Counted from the stretch's first letter, positions 1 to 10,061 are shown. The stretch is DNA of 64,000 nucleotides from Selaginella moellendorffii (GCF_000143415.4 NW_003314269.1:3315908-3379907); one strand, 5' to 3'. Notes: a model not told the origin generated them from the sequence alone. Made by a program: numbers and translations.

Positions 1-68
1 CCTCGACACTAAAGGTTAGAGTTTGTAAATTCAACTGAATAATCTCTACTTACCATTTGCTCTGCGAC

Positions 69-125
69 CTATATGGACAATGTTAGAAATGGTAAAAGGT
101 TAGGAATGGATGTACTATTATTTAC
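69..125 (-). other. 57-nt intron without palindrome, followed by a 15-nt exon
   Basis: On the minus strand CAG|GTAAAT at 125 and CATATAG at 69 bound a phase-1 intron. The next exon (68-54) is only 15 nt and ends at a GTAAGT donor. Splicing keeps the frame open where genomic read-through would stop within three codons. Confidence 0.5.
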
Positions 126-677
126 CTGATGGTTTGTCTTGTATGACCTTCCTCCGCTGCTCTTTGGCCACCTCAGGCTGGCCATTGTCGTCATCATCAT
201 CGTCGTCGTTATTATGATCGTCACCATTGTGAGGACTATCCAAGTCCTCTTCGTCCTCCTCTTCTTCGTCCTCCTCTTCTTTGTCCTCCTCTTCGTCCTT
301 CTGCTCTTCCTGCTCATTATCTTTCTCTGGCTCCTCATCCCCCTCCTGCATTTCTTCGATAGGCTGCTCAGGCTGGATGGCTTGTTCTTCCAGGACCATC
401 TTGGGAAAATCATCTGGCCGAGTCTCCATCTCAAAATACAAGACATCCATAGCCTGTTTTAGTGCGTGATCTAGGACTGTATCCTCACCCGACTGTCTTA
501 ACATGGTTTCTGCACGTTCTTGCACCCTTCGAAGACGACGAGATGAGAAAAACGTGGCCCTGACTTGAAAAGCATCCCTCATCCATTGTACCTCTCCATT
601 GAGATTGGGGAAGGGGAGTCCGCCATAGGAATCTGAGTCAGGAGGTGGTGACTGGCTGCTTTCACTCAGCCCTTGAT

Positions 678-724
678 CTGCAATGAATGGCATGAGCACA
701 CACGCCATAACCGCGAGGCATTAC
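678..724 (-). other. 47-nt palindrome-bearing intron
   Basis: GTAATG donor at 724 and TTGCAG acceptor at 678 on the minus strand, phase 1. The palindrome (687-708) fills almost half of it and ends 9 nt before the 3' splice site. Removal joins the reading frames on either side exactly. Confidence 0.65.
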
Positions 725-1040
725 CTATCATCTTTTCGTTGCCCTTCTTCCTTTTCGAATCAAACGCCTCTGATCCCGACGATTGTCCAACGTGCTTTCG
801 CTTTTTATGACCACTGTCAGTTTGAGCTTGGCTGGTGCTTGCCTGTTTTGCCTTTGAAGAAGTGTCTCCTGCAAGGAATGGCATGAGACCACACGCCATT
901 GCAAATATAATTTGTACCTCCTTTTTTCCTATTGCTTGTCTATTTGTCCTTCTTCGACGCGCCACCAGTGCGCTTTTCAGTCCTCGTGTCTGAATATTCA
1001 CAACGATCTATAATCAAAATGGCGTGAAGCCTCATGTGAC
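687..1040. repeat. Palindromes in the 3' introns of the left ParB-like gene
   Basis: Copies at 687-708, 878-899 and 1019-1040 (the last with one decayed arm). Each lies inside a different short intron. Confidence 0.75.
869..917 (-). other. 49-nt palindrome-bearing intron
   Basis: GTACAA donor at 917 and TTGCAG acceptor at 869 on the minus strand, phase 1. The palindrome at 878-899 is 9 nt before the acceptor. Flanking exons of 90 and 144 nt keep the frame. Confidence 0.65.
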
Positions 1041-1045
1041 CTTAC
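1008..1045 (-). other. 38-nt intron with a degenerate palindrome
   Basis: GTAAGG donor at 1045 and TTATAG acceptor at 1008 on the minus strand, phase 1. The palindrome (1019-1040, one arm decayed) lies 11 nt before the acceptor and only 5 nt after the donor. 38 nt would be exceptionally short for a plant intron, so this boundary is less certain than the others. Confidence 0.45.
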
Positions 1046-1132
1046 CTTGTGTAGGTTGTGAGCTCGGCCCAACATGGGTATCTTCAACAGTAGCTGTTAA
1101 CGCCATTTCAGCATCTGGGGGTGGCCATGCTC

Positions 1133-1182
1133 CTGCATACAGAGGTTGTGAGATAACATTTAAACTTAAAGTGCGTACTCAC
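1133..1182 (-). other. 50-nt intron without palindrome
   Basis: GTGAGT donor at 1182 and ATGCAG acceptor at 1133 on the minus strand, phase 1. The donor is consensus-like. It shows that very short introns exist in this gene even without a palindrome. Confidence 0.55.
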
Positions 1183-2506
1183 CAGGTTCACAGAGAAGAT
1201 ACTGTTTTTCTTTGGCAACTGTAATTATATGCTCCATTGAAGTCACCTCTTCAATGGAGTTTGTCACCGCAACACACGGGACACTCTTGAGTAGTGCGGC
1301 TCGAAAGAATAGTCCGCCGCAGTTGTACTCGACAACGCATTTGCCCTTGGAGTCGGAAGTAGGTGACCCACCCGCTATTGCGTTGAAGACCCAGCTGAGC
1401 ATTTCCCATGCTGCACCTGGAGCTTTCTTTGGATTCGAAAGCTCCATAGCCGTCTTCAGTTCCTCAGGCACGGGTAAATTCACCTCCCTCAGATCAATTC
1501 GATCGGCCTTGTCAAACGAAGCTGGGAAGTCACTCCAGTCCCACTCTGCTGCAGGACCAATAACAAGGGCAAGTGTGAAGATGCGGAAATTTGTCAGTAT
1601 CTTCTTCTTAGCCATTATCCCATGGATCTCCCGCATCTCCTTGCCTTTCAACCGAGCCTTCACCTTGTTCAAGGCCTTCTAGAACTTGTGATAGGATTCG
1701 GAGTCGTAGATCATATAGTGGACTGAAGATTCCACCTCCGCAAGTCCCACCATTAAGTCAATGATGGAGCTGACTTCGTCTGCATGAGTGATCTCCTCGT
1801 TTGTGAAGTCCATCACACAAAAGATGTTCTTGACCTGCTCATCTCCGCGGGAAACGATGCTCCTCCACCTTTGATCCTCATCCGAATTCACGTATACCCG
1901 GTAAGGTTCTCGATAGGCCTCTGCTGCGGGGTCGAGCTGTTTCTGAAGCCGGCGGTCGACATCCCTCTTAATGAAATTTGGATACTGATCCAACTTCTCA
2001 GCTTTACTTTTCGTGGCATCCCGCAGCAGATCGATGAACTTGGGGGCCCCCTTCACGTACTCGTCGATGTCTTCATTTGACAAGTCCAGCTCTTCCATCA
2101 TCTCTTGCGTGGTGTCGATGCTCACCCTCGCCACGGCCACTTGCTCGAAGATCCAATCCTTCAATAGCGCACGAGCTCTCAGAGTCGTGCACAAGTCCTC
2201 GTATGTCACAATATGGCCGGGAGTCATTTTGGTCTTGTTGAAGACTACCTCACCACGTAGAAGAGCATTAGCCACTGTCAGAAGGTCGTCGTTGTCTAGA
2301 GACCGCGAGAAACGCAAGGCGTTGAGCTTCAAATCATTGGGCTTCCGGCCGTCCTCCACACCCATTGAGTTTAGCAACTCCCCGTCATGGTACCTCCTTA
2401 GCACATCTACCCATTTGTCAAAAACAACTTTTGTCGCGAGTAGAATGTTATGGATGCTGAGTGTGTCATTGACCCCCAGTGTTTTCGAGAGAAGACTCGA
2501 GAATTC

Positions 2507-2560
2507 CTGCAATGGAAATGGCGTGAGGCCACATGCTATGCCACATGCAACGAGGCTTAC
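2507..2560 (-). other. 54-nt palindrome-bearing intron, in frame
   Basis: CAG|GTAAGC donor at 2560 and TTGCAG acceptor at 2507 on the minus strand. The 54 nt happen to be open, so the unspliced frame also reads through, adding 18 residues. The palindrome (2518-2539) ends 11 nt before the acceptor. Confidence 0.65.
2518..2539. repeat. Palindrome in the 54-nt intron
   Basis: One arm ends in GCTAT instead of GCCAT; the GGCC core is intact. Confidence 0.75.
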
Positions 2561-3739
2561 CTGCCAGGCGCTAGTTGCTAGTGCACGTCCTTGTCCTGGT
2601 TTTTGTGGCTTCTTCAGTTGAACCCAGAGCTTCCGTGTTCGTGCCAATGTCTCGTGCAGACCCGATTTGTAGCACGTTTCTTGCTTGACATTTTGCGCGT
2701 GGGAGATGTATATGATAGATCGGAGGGGCGAGTTGCCTTTCATCAGGTGGACAACTCTTGTCTTGAAGACTTTCTTCACCTCCTCGCCCACCATAATATC
2801 CACAACTATCTGTTGCATCGCCAAGCTAGAATGCTGCTCGGAGACGGCATAGAACCGGATGTTCTGATCGTCCAACACCTTCCTATTGATCAAGTCTGGA
2901 AACCTCGTCTCGCCCTTCATTGTTTGGTAGTAGGGGATCACGTCTGCGATGTCGGGTGTTACTGGACTTGCCAGCATCTTCTGCTTCAGTTTCTCCACCC
3001 ACTCATCAGATACTAGCCTATGGTTGTATTTGCTTTTGATGTCGATATGGCTCACGTCGATTGTATATACTTTGTTGGAATAGTAACAAGTACTATTATC
3101 TGCGACGATTTTTGCTGCCTCTTCTTGCTCTTTCTGCTCTTTGCGGCTCTTCTTTTTGGTGGGTGTAGTGTTCGAACCCGAGGCAATGGCATCACCGAGT
3201 AGCTTCTTTTTTGGAGCAGCAGAGTCGGACGTCGGCTTGAGCTTGACCACCCTTTTCTGCTTCGGGGTAGTTTCCAGATCGACCCCCTTCCTTTTCGCTT
3301 CGCGAACTCGAGGCACTCTCAACGACTCAATGTTGGAATATAGTTTTTGAACATCACCGTAGGTGAGGTCCGTGGATTCCATGTGATCTTTATAGACCCG
3401 CAGCGTCTTTGAAATTGTGGGCCTCCTGGACAACCTCTCCCTAGCTCCCTCTAGGAATTCCTCATAGCCGCTGCCCCCCTCCGGGAAGCCGCTAGGATGT
3501 GCAAGGTGGATCTTGAAGGCGGACGCTGTCTCTACCACAAGTGCCAGTCCATATTCTTGCATGGAACTGCATGGAGTGTCTGTCACTTGGATGAGGATCC
3601 CTATGCATTCTTTTCTCCCACCATCTGTGTTGTACAGCCTCAGATCCTCGCCTTCCATCCCGAAAGTCCAACTAGTGAGCTCCTCCCCCTTCTCTGCATC
3701 CACATAGACAGTGGCTAGAAGAAGAACGCAATTCCTCGC

Positions 3740-3978
3740 CTGTTCAGAAATGCACAACAATTAGAGCTGACAGATGAAAAGCTAGCAGCTGGAAATAACG
3801 TGAGGCCACACACCATTCACCACTGCATCAGATGTCTTGAGGCTACATCCTAAGATGGCGTGAGGTTACACGCCATCTGTAACCGGACTGCACTCGAGAG
3901 CCCAATCGGTGCATGCCAATGTTGCTACTGAATGGCATGTGGCCTCATACCATTTTCTACTTGGTCTAAAAGACTTAC
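3740..3978 (-). other. 239-nt first intron of the left ParB-like gene, with three palindromes
   Basis: The donor follows the ATG codon directly (ATG|GTAAGT) and the acceptor is TGAACAG. It contains palindromes at 3795-3816, 3855-3876 and 3932-3953. The intron has exactly the same length in the right copy. Confidence 0.65.
3795..3953. repeat. Three palindromes in the first intron, left ParB-like gene
   Basis: 3795-3816, 3855-3876 and 3932-3953. Centre-to-centre spacings are 60 and 77 bp, so they are not phased. Confidence 0.75.
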
Positions 3979-4194
3979 CATTTGAAGCCGAATGGAGGCC
4001 GTGACAATCGAGGCCGGACTCGCTGGCGAATGTGCACTGTGTGTGCAGCGGATCGTAGCAGCAAGGCTACTCTGCCACTTACAGTTGGAGAGTGGTGCTG
4101 AAATCTCCCGGGACGCCAAGTGGGCTGCGTGTGGGTGGCGGAGTGGGCGGCGGAGTTGGCGGCGAAGTTACAAACTGGGTGTGTCTTGAAGTGG

Positions 4195-4370
4195 ACGCCG
4201 ATGCACACGAGCGCGATGCGAGCGTGATGCGAGCGCGAGTGTGATGCAAGCGCGAGTGGACGCCAATGCACACGAGAAACCTATAGAGAAGGTAGATGAG
4301 TGCGAATGTGAGCGTGATTGCGAGTGGGAGCGCGATGCGAGCGCGAGTACGAAGGAAAATGCAAAACCTA
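4195..4370. repeat. GCGAGCG-rich leader of the left ParB-like gene
   Basis: Irregular repeats of GCGAGCG/GATGCGAGCG units. They lie between the TATA candidate and the ATG and so would be in the 5' untranslated exon. The ORFs here on both strands are low-complexity artefacts. Confidence 0.55.
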
Positions 4371-4577
4371 ACCTCACACGTGCGAAATGTCACGACGGTT
4401 GGTAATCCCGCCACGTCATCATTCCTCAGACTTGGGCGCCACCATTAATTTCTGGATCGCCGCGCGCATGCATGCACGTGAAATCCAAAAGAAATCTGCA
4501 ACGTCATCATTCCTCGGACTGCATGCACTCTAAATCCAAAAGAAAGATCATGATTGGGATATCATTTAATACCCTCG

Positions 4578-4588
4578 CTATATTTATA
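4578..4588 (-). promoter_or_regulatory. TATA box candidate for the left ParB-like gene
   Basis: TATAAATATAG on the minus strand, about 600 bp upstream of the ATG and just before the GC-rich leader. It is conserved in the right copy. Confidence 0.5.
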
Positions 4589-4695
4589 CCATGCATGATT
4601 GGATATTCCAAAGCATCTTGTATTTCCAAAAATGGCAGATGTTCAGCTAAATAAAGAAATTCTATCTGTTTCTATTTTTCTCTCAAATCAATATT

Positions 4696-5090
4696 ATAGC
4701 GTGTGGGCTCATGCAATTTTGAACCAAAGAAACCCAAAAAACGTTGGACCCAAAATATTTTGAAAAAACCCAAAAAACCCTAAACATTTTAAACCCAAAA
4801 ATCCAGGCGTTCTGTGGCGTTATTCCTTGAATGGCGTGTGGGCGCATGCCATTTTCAGGGCCAAATGCTGAATGGAGAAAAATTCCCTTTCAGTGCAAAT
4901 GCTGCAAGAGGCAGATGCCGAGCACAAAGGACTGTAACTACCTCACATGACACAGATAAACTTTTCTTTATTTGGCAAAGATAAACTTTATAGCGTGTGG
5001 GCTCATGCAATTTTGAACCCAAAAAATGCACCAAAAAATTCTCGGCGTCATCTGGCGTTATCTCTTGAATGGCGTGGGGCCGCATGCCAT
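4696..5090. repeat. Four palindromes in the left divergent promoter region, part 1
   Basis: 4696-4717, 4831-4852, 4990-5011 and 5069-5090. The first and third belong to a longer repeated module and have ATAGC/GCAAT arms. Confidence 0.75.
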
Positions 5091-5563
5091 TTTCAGGGGC
5101 ACATAGGAGTATATTCCTAGGATATTCTGACACGCGCGAGATTTTCTTGAGTTTTCTGGAGATCCAACCATTAGATCGCAACTAGATTTTACAGAATGGT
5201 ATACAATGTCTTTCTTGATGACCCTGCAAAGAAGCATCTTGATCAGACACCACATGAGACCACACGAGCCTTACAATGTTTCAGGGGCATTTGCCATAGA
5301 TCCGACCGTTATTTTGCTCCAAGATTTTACAGTTTGGTGTGCATTGACCTTTCCATCGAAACTGCAAAGGGACATCACAATCAGATGCGGGATCACAAGA
5401 AACTAACTTCACTAACTCTGGTTTCACCAAGATCTACGTAAGGAGTTATGAAATGAAAGGACCCTCTCTATTGAAATGTGTTTATGGTCCTAGGGGCATT
5501 GTGACATATCAAAGGATTTTGCATCAAGTTCTGTATTTGCATGTTTATCAAGCTACTGAATTG

Positions 5564-5597
5564 CTAAACCCTAAACCCTAAACCCTAAACCCTAAAC
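5564..5597. repeat. Interstitial telomere-like repeat, left copy
   Basis: Nearly five units of CCCTAAA in 34 bp, in the middle of the divergent promoter region. It is far too short to be a chromosome end and is present at the same place in both element copies. Confidence 0.85.
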
Positions 5598-5707
5598 ATG
5601 TGGCAAATGCTGCGTGAAGAAAGATGCCCTTTCTGGGCAAATGCTGTAAGAGGCAGATGCCGAGCAAATGTATCTCAGGCTAGCAAAGGGGACAAACGAA
5701 AGCTAGC

Positions 5708-5715
5708 TATAAATA
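5708..5715 (+). promoter_or_regulatory. Weak TATA candidate for the left transposase
   Basis: TATAAATA on the plus strand, about 900 bp before the leader intron. The right copy reads TATAAACA, so conservation is partial. No other TATA-like site is obvious upstream of this gene. Confidence 0.25.
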
Positions 5716-5932
5716 TGACGGGATGCAAATAGATTACTAGGCTGGTCCTACGAAAATCAAAAACCATAATTGAAAACATTGAAAATGCAAAAAGAAAGGT
5801 TTATAATATTTTTGAATTTTAAGCAACCAAAGGAATGTAAGTAGGGCATGTGTTTGTAAGTTTAAAAATGCCTCAACCACTTAAATTCCCAAGTAAATAA
5901 AGCTGTTTCTATTTTTGGTACAGGTAAACTTT

Positions 5933-6065
5933 ATAGCGTGTGGGCTCATGCAATTTTGAACCAAAAAATGCACCAAAAAATGCTCGACTAGCATTATTCT
6001 TTGAATGGCGTGTGGCCTTATGTCGAGCATTATTCTTTGAATGGCGTGTGGCCTTATATTGCCAT
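5933..6065. repeat. Three palindromes in the left divergent promoter region, part 2
   Basis: 5933-5954, 6005-6026 (right arm lost) and 6041-6065 (three extra bases). The last two are a direct tandem pair with 36-bp period sharing the preceding ATTATTCTTTGA. Confidence 0.7.
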
Positions 6066-6436
6066 AAATGGACGTACACACACAGCATAATTATTCCTTT
6101 ACACGGCAAATAATCTTGGCGCGGATCGCTGACATGGCATGGCAAAGTTCGAATCACTGACATGGCACAGCTGGATCGAGGCAAGGACATGATGTGACAA
6201 AGTTCAACCTCCGACAGCAAAGTCTAGAAGCTACTCAGTTTGAAATTTGTCAGAGGAGTCATAAGATCTGGTTTGTTAGAGGATTTGATGTGACGTTCAA
6301 GCGTGTGTTATTTTTGAATTCTCGAACTCATTCCTAGGTCTATCATTTTTGTGCGCCGTGTTCTTGGTTCCGCTGAGCGCAGTGAGCGCTGCTTGTGTAA
6401 GCGGCGTTGTGGGCTGTGGTTTATGCGTCTACGAGC

Positions 6437-6590
6437 GGTTGCGGCATTGCGAGCGCCATTGCGAGCGGCAGTTTATGCGAGTGGCAGTTTGTGCGAGCGG
6501 CGCTACGAGCAGTTGTGGTGTTGCGAGCAGCGCTACGAGTAGTTGCGGTGTTGCGAGCGGCACTGTCTTTGGTGTGGCTACCGCTTCCTC
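6437..6590. repeat. GCGAGCGGC-rich leader of the left transposase
   Basis: Short direct repeats alternate GTTGCGGTGTTGCGAGC with GCTACGAG. This is probably the 5' untranslated exon ending at the 6617 donor. Confidence 0.5.
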
Positions 6591-6616
6591 TTGATATTCG
6601 GCACTTGTGCTTCCTG

Positions 6617-6926
6617 GTATGTTCACCATGGAATGGCTTAGGACCACATTTAGAAATGGCATGAGGCCACATGCCATCTTAGGCCCTTGCAATTTCATGG
6701 CTAGCGTATTGTCATGTATGTTTTTACTTGCCTGCAGCTGTGTGTATATCAAGATGGCATGAGGGCTCATGCCAATTTTGTGAATGTGAAATTTCACATG
6801 GGTGTCAATAGCATGTTTGAATAATGGCATGTGGCCTCATGCTATTGAGGTTGTTTGGTATGTTATGATTTAGGCCATTCTCCAATCATTTTTTGTATGG
6901 TCTTAACTTCTTTTCTGCACTTTCAG
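6617..6926 (+). other. 310-nt leader intron of the left transposase, with palindromes
   Basis: CTG|GTATGT donor and CTTTCAG acceptor, which lies one base before the start ATG. It contains palindromes at 6656-6677, 6754-6775 and 6824-6845, and a weak one near 6633. It interrupts the 5' untranslated region, as the first intron of the divergent gene nearly does. Confidence 0.6.
6656..6845. repeat. Three palindromes in the left transposase leader intron
   Basis: 6656-6677, 6754-6775 and 6824-6845. Confidence 0.75.
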
Positions 6927-6927
6927 A

Positions 6928-9900
6928 ATGGCCTTCAGGGTTGGGGAAAAGGTTTACATTTTGAATGGTGGGAAGAGAGTTGCAAAAGGGACCCTTGTGT
7001 CTATGGATCGGAACTTTGTTATACACTGTCAAAGGCTTGGGGAAGGCAATGCTGCTGTATCAATAGAGACTGTCTTCGATGGGAATGTGGTCGCTATTGA
7101 ACGAAGAGAGATGGTCGTCGGGGTAAATGTTGTTGTTGCCTTGAAAAATCTTCAGAAGAAAGCAGATGTTAGGGACAGCGCAAGTGCGACGCATGTTCCC
7201 TCCGTGGATCTTAAGAACCGTGCTACATGGATTCAGGCAAAGGTGTTTCTAAACAACCCCGAGGGGGAGGTGGTAGCTGAGGGCTTAGCCACAGTTGTCG
7301 ATCCAAGAGATGCGGTTGCTAATCAAGAATTGGGCTGGGATGATATTGGAGTTGCAATTTTAGAGGTTGTTGACACAGAAGAAAACAATCTGACTATTGG
7401 AAGCATTGTGCGGTGGAAATTGAGGCACTTAGTGTTTGAGAATGTGAAGGATTCACAATCAAACACCACTACAACTAATGACAGAGCATCTCTTTATGGG
7501 AAAAGAAAGTACACCTTCCTAAAGCGCAGCCAAAGGGATCTGAGCAACGAACCGAAAAGGCAGAAAATGGCGATGGAAGTTCGAATGGTCTCGACAGTTG
7601 CTTGTTGCAAGAGGAGGTGCTGTTAACATGCTGATTGGGATGCTATTGAAGAGGAGAGAGCAAGATACAAGACATTGTCCTGGAAGGCAGCTCGCAATTT
7701 TGTGTATGAGGCATTACGGTCATCTGTTGATGCTTCAGAACATCAGGTGGGGGGCATGGTCTTCCAGAGGGGTTTGGTCTGCATGAAGGCATGGAAAATC
7801 ATTTATGGAGTCCCTCGAACCACATTCTACAGAATCAAAACTGAGTTCGAGGAACAAAGGGTTCAACAGGTAGTCCATGGGAACGACGGTACGCACAAAA
7901 CCAAGGGTCATGTTGTATATGGAGAGGCAATCTTCAAGAGGTTTGTCGAGACATGTAGCGAGCAGCAACCACATAAAACCCGCCTCTTGGAAGATGGAAC
8001 AGGAGACACCCAACGAGTTCTCCCTTCCATGTATACCAAGGGGGCCATATTGGAAGATGTGAATCGGGAACTCCAGAGTAATGGCTACAGGAAGCTGAGC
8101 CAATCTAGATTTAGTAGATTGTGGAGCAACAGGTTCAGGGATGTGAGTATAGGAAAGTACTCCAGCTTTTCAAAGTGTGACGAGTGCACTACTATCAAAA
8201 TGGCTTTGTCGAAGAATTCTTGTAGCGCTCAAGAGCGAGAGACGTTGGTTAGAAGGTGGCTCGACCACAATATCAAGCAGAGAAGCTGCAGGACTGCATA
8301 TTATCATAACAGGATTCTCTCCATGGAGAGACCTGACTCTTACCTCTGCATCATCCACGACAAAATGGACCAGAAAAAGACGTGCTTACCTCGACTCAAT
8401 CCTGCCCCCAAGGCAATCTCTTCATCCATGCAGCTGCCTGTGTCTCTGTTTGGCATAATCGCTCATGGGCATGGTGCCCAGAACTATGGGAACTTCTTTG
8501 TACTTCTATGGGGTGGCGGGGGTGCAAACATGATGATTGTGTCCCTAGCAAAACACTTAAGGTCTCTGCAAAGTGCGCAGACTAAGCTGAACGGCCAACT
8601 CTTGCATAAGGCCCTTGTCGATCGAACCCCATACAGGGTTCAGCTAGAGGAGGAGCAAAGGCTTGCAGTATCGCGTGGGGCCCCATGCCATCCCAGTGAA
8701 TATGTTGGCCGTCAAATTGTAGGGTTATCATGTGAGGCCTCATGCCATTCCGACGAGGCTGGTCGCCCGGTGAATGCACAGCCTCATCCAAACGAAGCAG
8801 AATCTCAAGGAAGTTCTTGCAGCCGATGTGGCCTTCCACCCCATTTTCTGCTCCAAACAGACAATGCTGGCAGTGAGAACAAAAACATGTACGTCTTCGT
8901 GTACTTGGCGATGCTTGTTGCCAAAGGCATATTTGAAACGGTTACACTTGGCTTTCTCATGGTTGGGCACACTCATGAAGACGTCGATGCCATGTTCAGT
9001 CACCTGGCAGAGTCCCTCCGGCGATCCAATGTCCTCACCCTCCCACAACTCTACGATGAATTCCAAAATTGCATCAAAGGCACTGTTGAAGCTGCACTTC
9101 TGACAGAGGTTCCAGACTTTAAGGGGTTTGTAAGAGGCTACATCAGGGACGGATCCGAAACGCTGATTGGCCACTCCAAGCCTCTTCAGTTTCATTTCAG
9201 TATGTGTGACGGTGCTCCAGTGATGAGGTACAAGATGAGAGAATGGGACACAGTGTGGCTGCCAGTGGACGGCATTGAACTCTTCAAGAGAGATCCCATA
9301 ACTGGGGAACCTATGATTCCTCAGGGTTCCCCACGGCCGATGCACCCGGATGGACTCAAAGACCAAGAAAGTATAGTGGCCGGGATTAGACAGCATATTG
9401 CCTTCTGGAAGAGGGGGTTGGTGTATGGTGGAGAATCCTATTTTCAGAGGTGCAAGCCTTTGCTCGAATACTGGGAGAAGATTATATCTGCTATCCAAAA
9501 TGGGCCGGTTGTATATGAAGAATTGGAAGAGTCCTTTTGGCTAGAACCCAGAGCACCAGATAGTAGCAGAACAATGTCCTCTGGAAATGCAGTGACAGAT
9601 AACGATGTTGAGGATCACTATTGTGGGCCGAGGAACAAGAAGCCGGATTCAGCATTCAATCCAGTACAGGTCTGCAAAGGAATGGTCGTGTTTGTCAGAC
9701 CCAGTAATAAAAAACAAATGATATGGGTGGGGCGCTGCATCACTGATGCAGAGGAGGACGCGGAAACTAACTCCTTCAATGTAACTGTGGAGTGGTTCAA
9801 GCCAAGTTTCGGATATACGAAGGATTGCCTAGAAAAGAGATGGGTGCTGAATCCAAGGGATCCCAGCATGAGCATATCAGTGGATAATGTTGTGCATGGT

Positions 9901-9996
9901 TGGATGCGGAAGCAGAGTGCCACCATCACCTTGCCAGACCATGCAAGAGATGCAACAAGAGCATTCATAACCCGGGTTCAAGGTGAGATTCATTAA
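6928..9996 (+). pseudogene. Transposase-like gene of the left element, broken by one stop codon
   Basis: This frame has the same 1022-codon length as the right copy but codon 233 is TAA (7624-7626), where the right copy has CAA (Gln). One C-to-T change therefore splits it into a 232-codon and a longer downstream frame. All the motifs described for the right copy remain: D478 and D481 in IHDKMDQKK, CxxC at 417/420, D645 in LQTDNAGSENKN, and H681-D687 in GHTHEDVDAMFS. The start ATG is two bases after the 3' splice site of a 310-nt leader intron. Translation could only give an N-terminal fragment unless the stop is bypassed. Confidence 0.75.
8670..8748. repeat. Two palindromes inside the left transposase coding sequence
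   Basis: 8670-8691 and 8727-8748, exactly 57 bp (19 codons) apart and in the same frame. They encode SRGAPCHPSE and SCEASCHSDE. They lie between the first (D478/D481) and second (D645) putative catalytic acids, in a stretch without other recognisable motifs. Confidence 0.7.
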
Positions 9997-10034
9997 TATT
10001 CCTTTACTAAGTTTCTAATGTATTTTATTTCAAG
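9983..10034 (+). other. 52-nt optional intron at the 3' end of the left transposase
   Basis: CAAG|GTGAG donor and TTTCAAG acceptor. Splicing would replace the last five residues with an acidic tail ending at the TGA at 10067-10069. No palindrome is inside, but one begins at the last base of that stop codon. Confidence 0.4.
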
Positions 10035-10061
10035 GTGAACAATCCGAATCTGAATCAGAGG

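Larger units (their letters stand above)
54..3981 (-). pseudogene. ParB/sulfiredoxin-like candidate gene of the left element, multi-exon, with in-frame stops
   Basis: My exon model on the minus strand is 3981-3979 (ATG), 3739-2561, 2506-1183, 1132-1046, 1007-918, 868-725, 677-126 and 68-54, continuing beyond the window. After the ATG exon (phase 0) and the 1179-nt exon (phase 0), every junction is phase 1 and every later exon length is a multiple of three, which strongly supports the model. Residues about 225-345 contain a segment with VSEQHSSLAMQQ followed by a conserved ISHAQN stretch; its layout recalls ParB/sulfiredoxin-fold proteins, but this is a tentative reading. Two basic patches flank residue 200. 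The C-terminal exons hold a KKRKH/KRKKG basic cluster and then a long Glu/Asp run. TAG stops at 1681-1679 and 942-940 break the frame; both would be CAG by a single C-to-T change. A nuclear DNA-binding role is inferred, not shown. Confidence 0.6.
4687..5990. repeat. Repeated modules in the left divergent promoter region
   Basis: Two module types recur. Type A (about 60 bp; TATAGCGTGTGGGCTCATGC followed by TTTTGAACC and A-rich sequence) is at 4690-4745, 4984-5040 and 5927-5990. Type B (about 75 bp; AAATGCTG...GGCAGATGCCGAGCA) is at 4863-4925 and 5604-5672. The right element carries both at 61190-61240, 62120-62180, 62415-62475 and at 61500-61566, 62235-62310. The promoter region therefore grew by internal duplication. 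Confidence 0.6.

Noticed and set aside
5564-5597. Chromosome end
   Set aside because: Only five telomere units, flanked on both sides by element sequence and present in both copies.
6349-6664. Overlapping frames of 60-130 codons on both strands (also 60335-60816 and 62751-63182)
   Set aside because: They are produced by GCGAGCG-type leader repeats and cross predicted splice sites.
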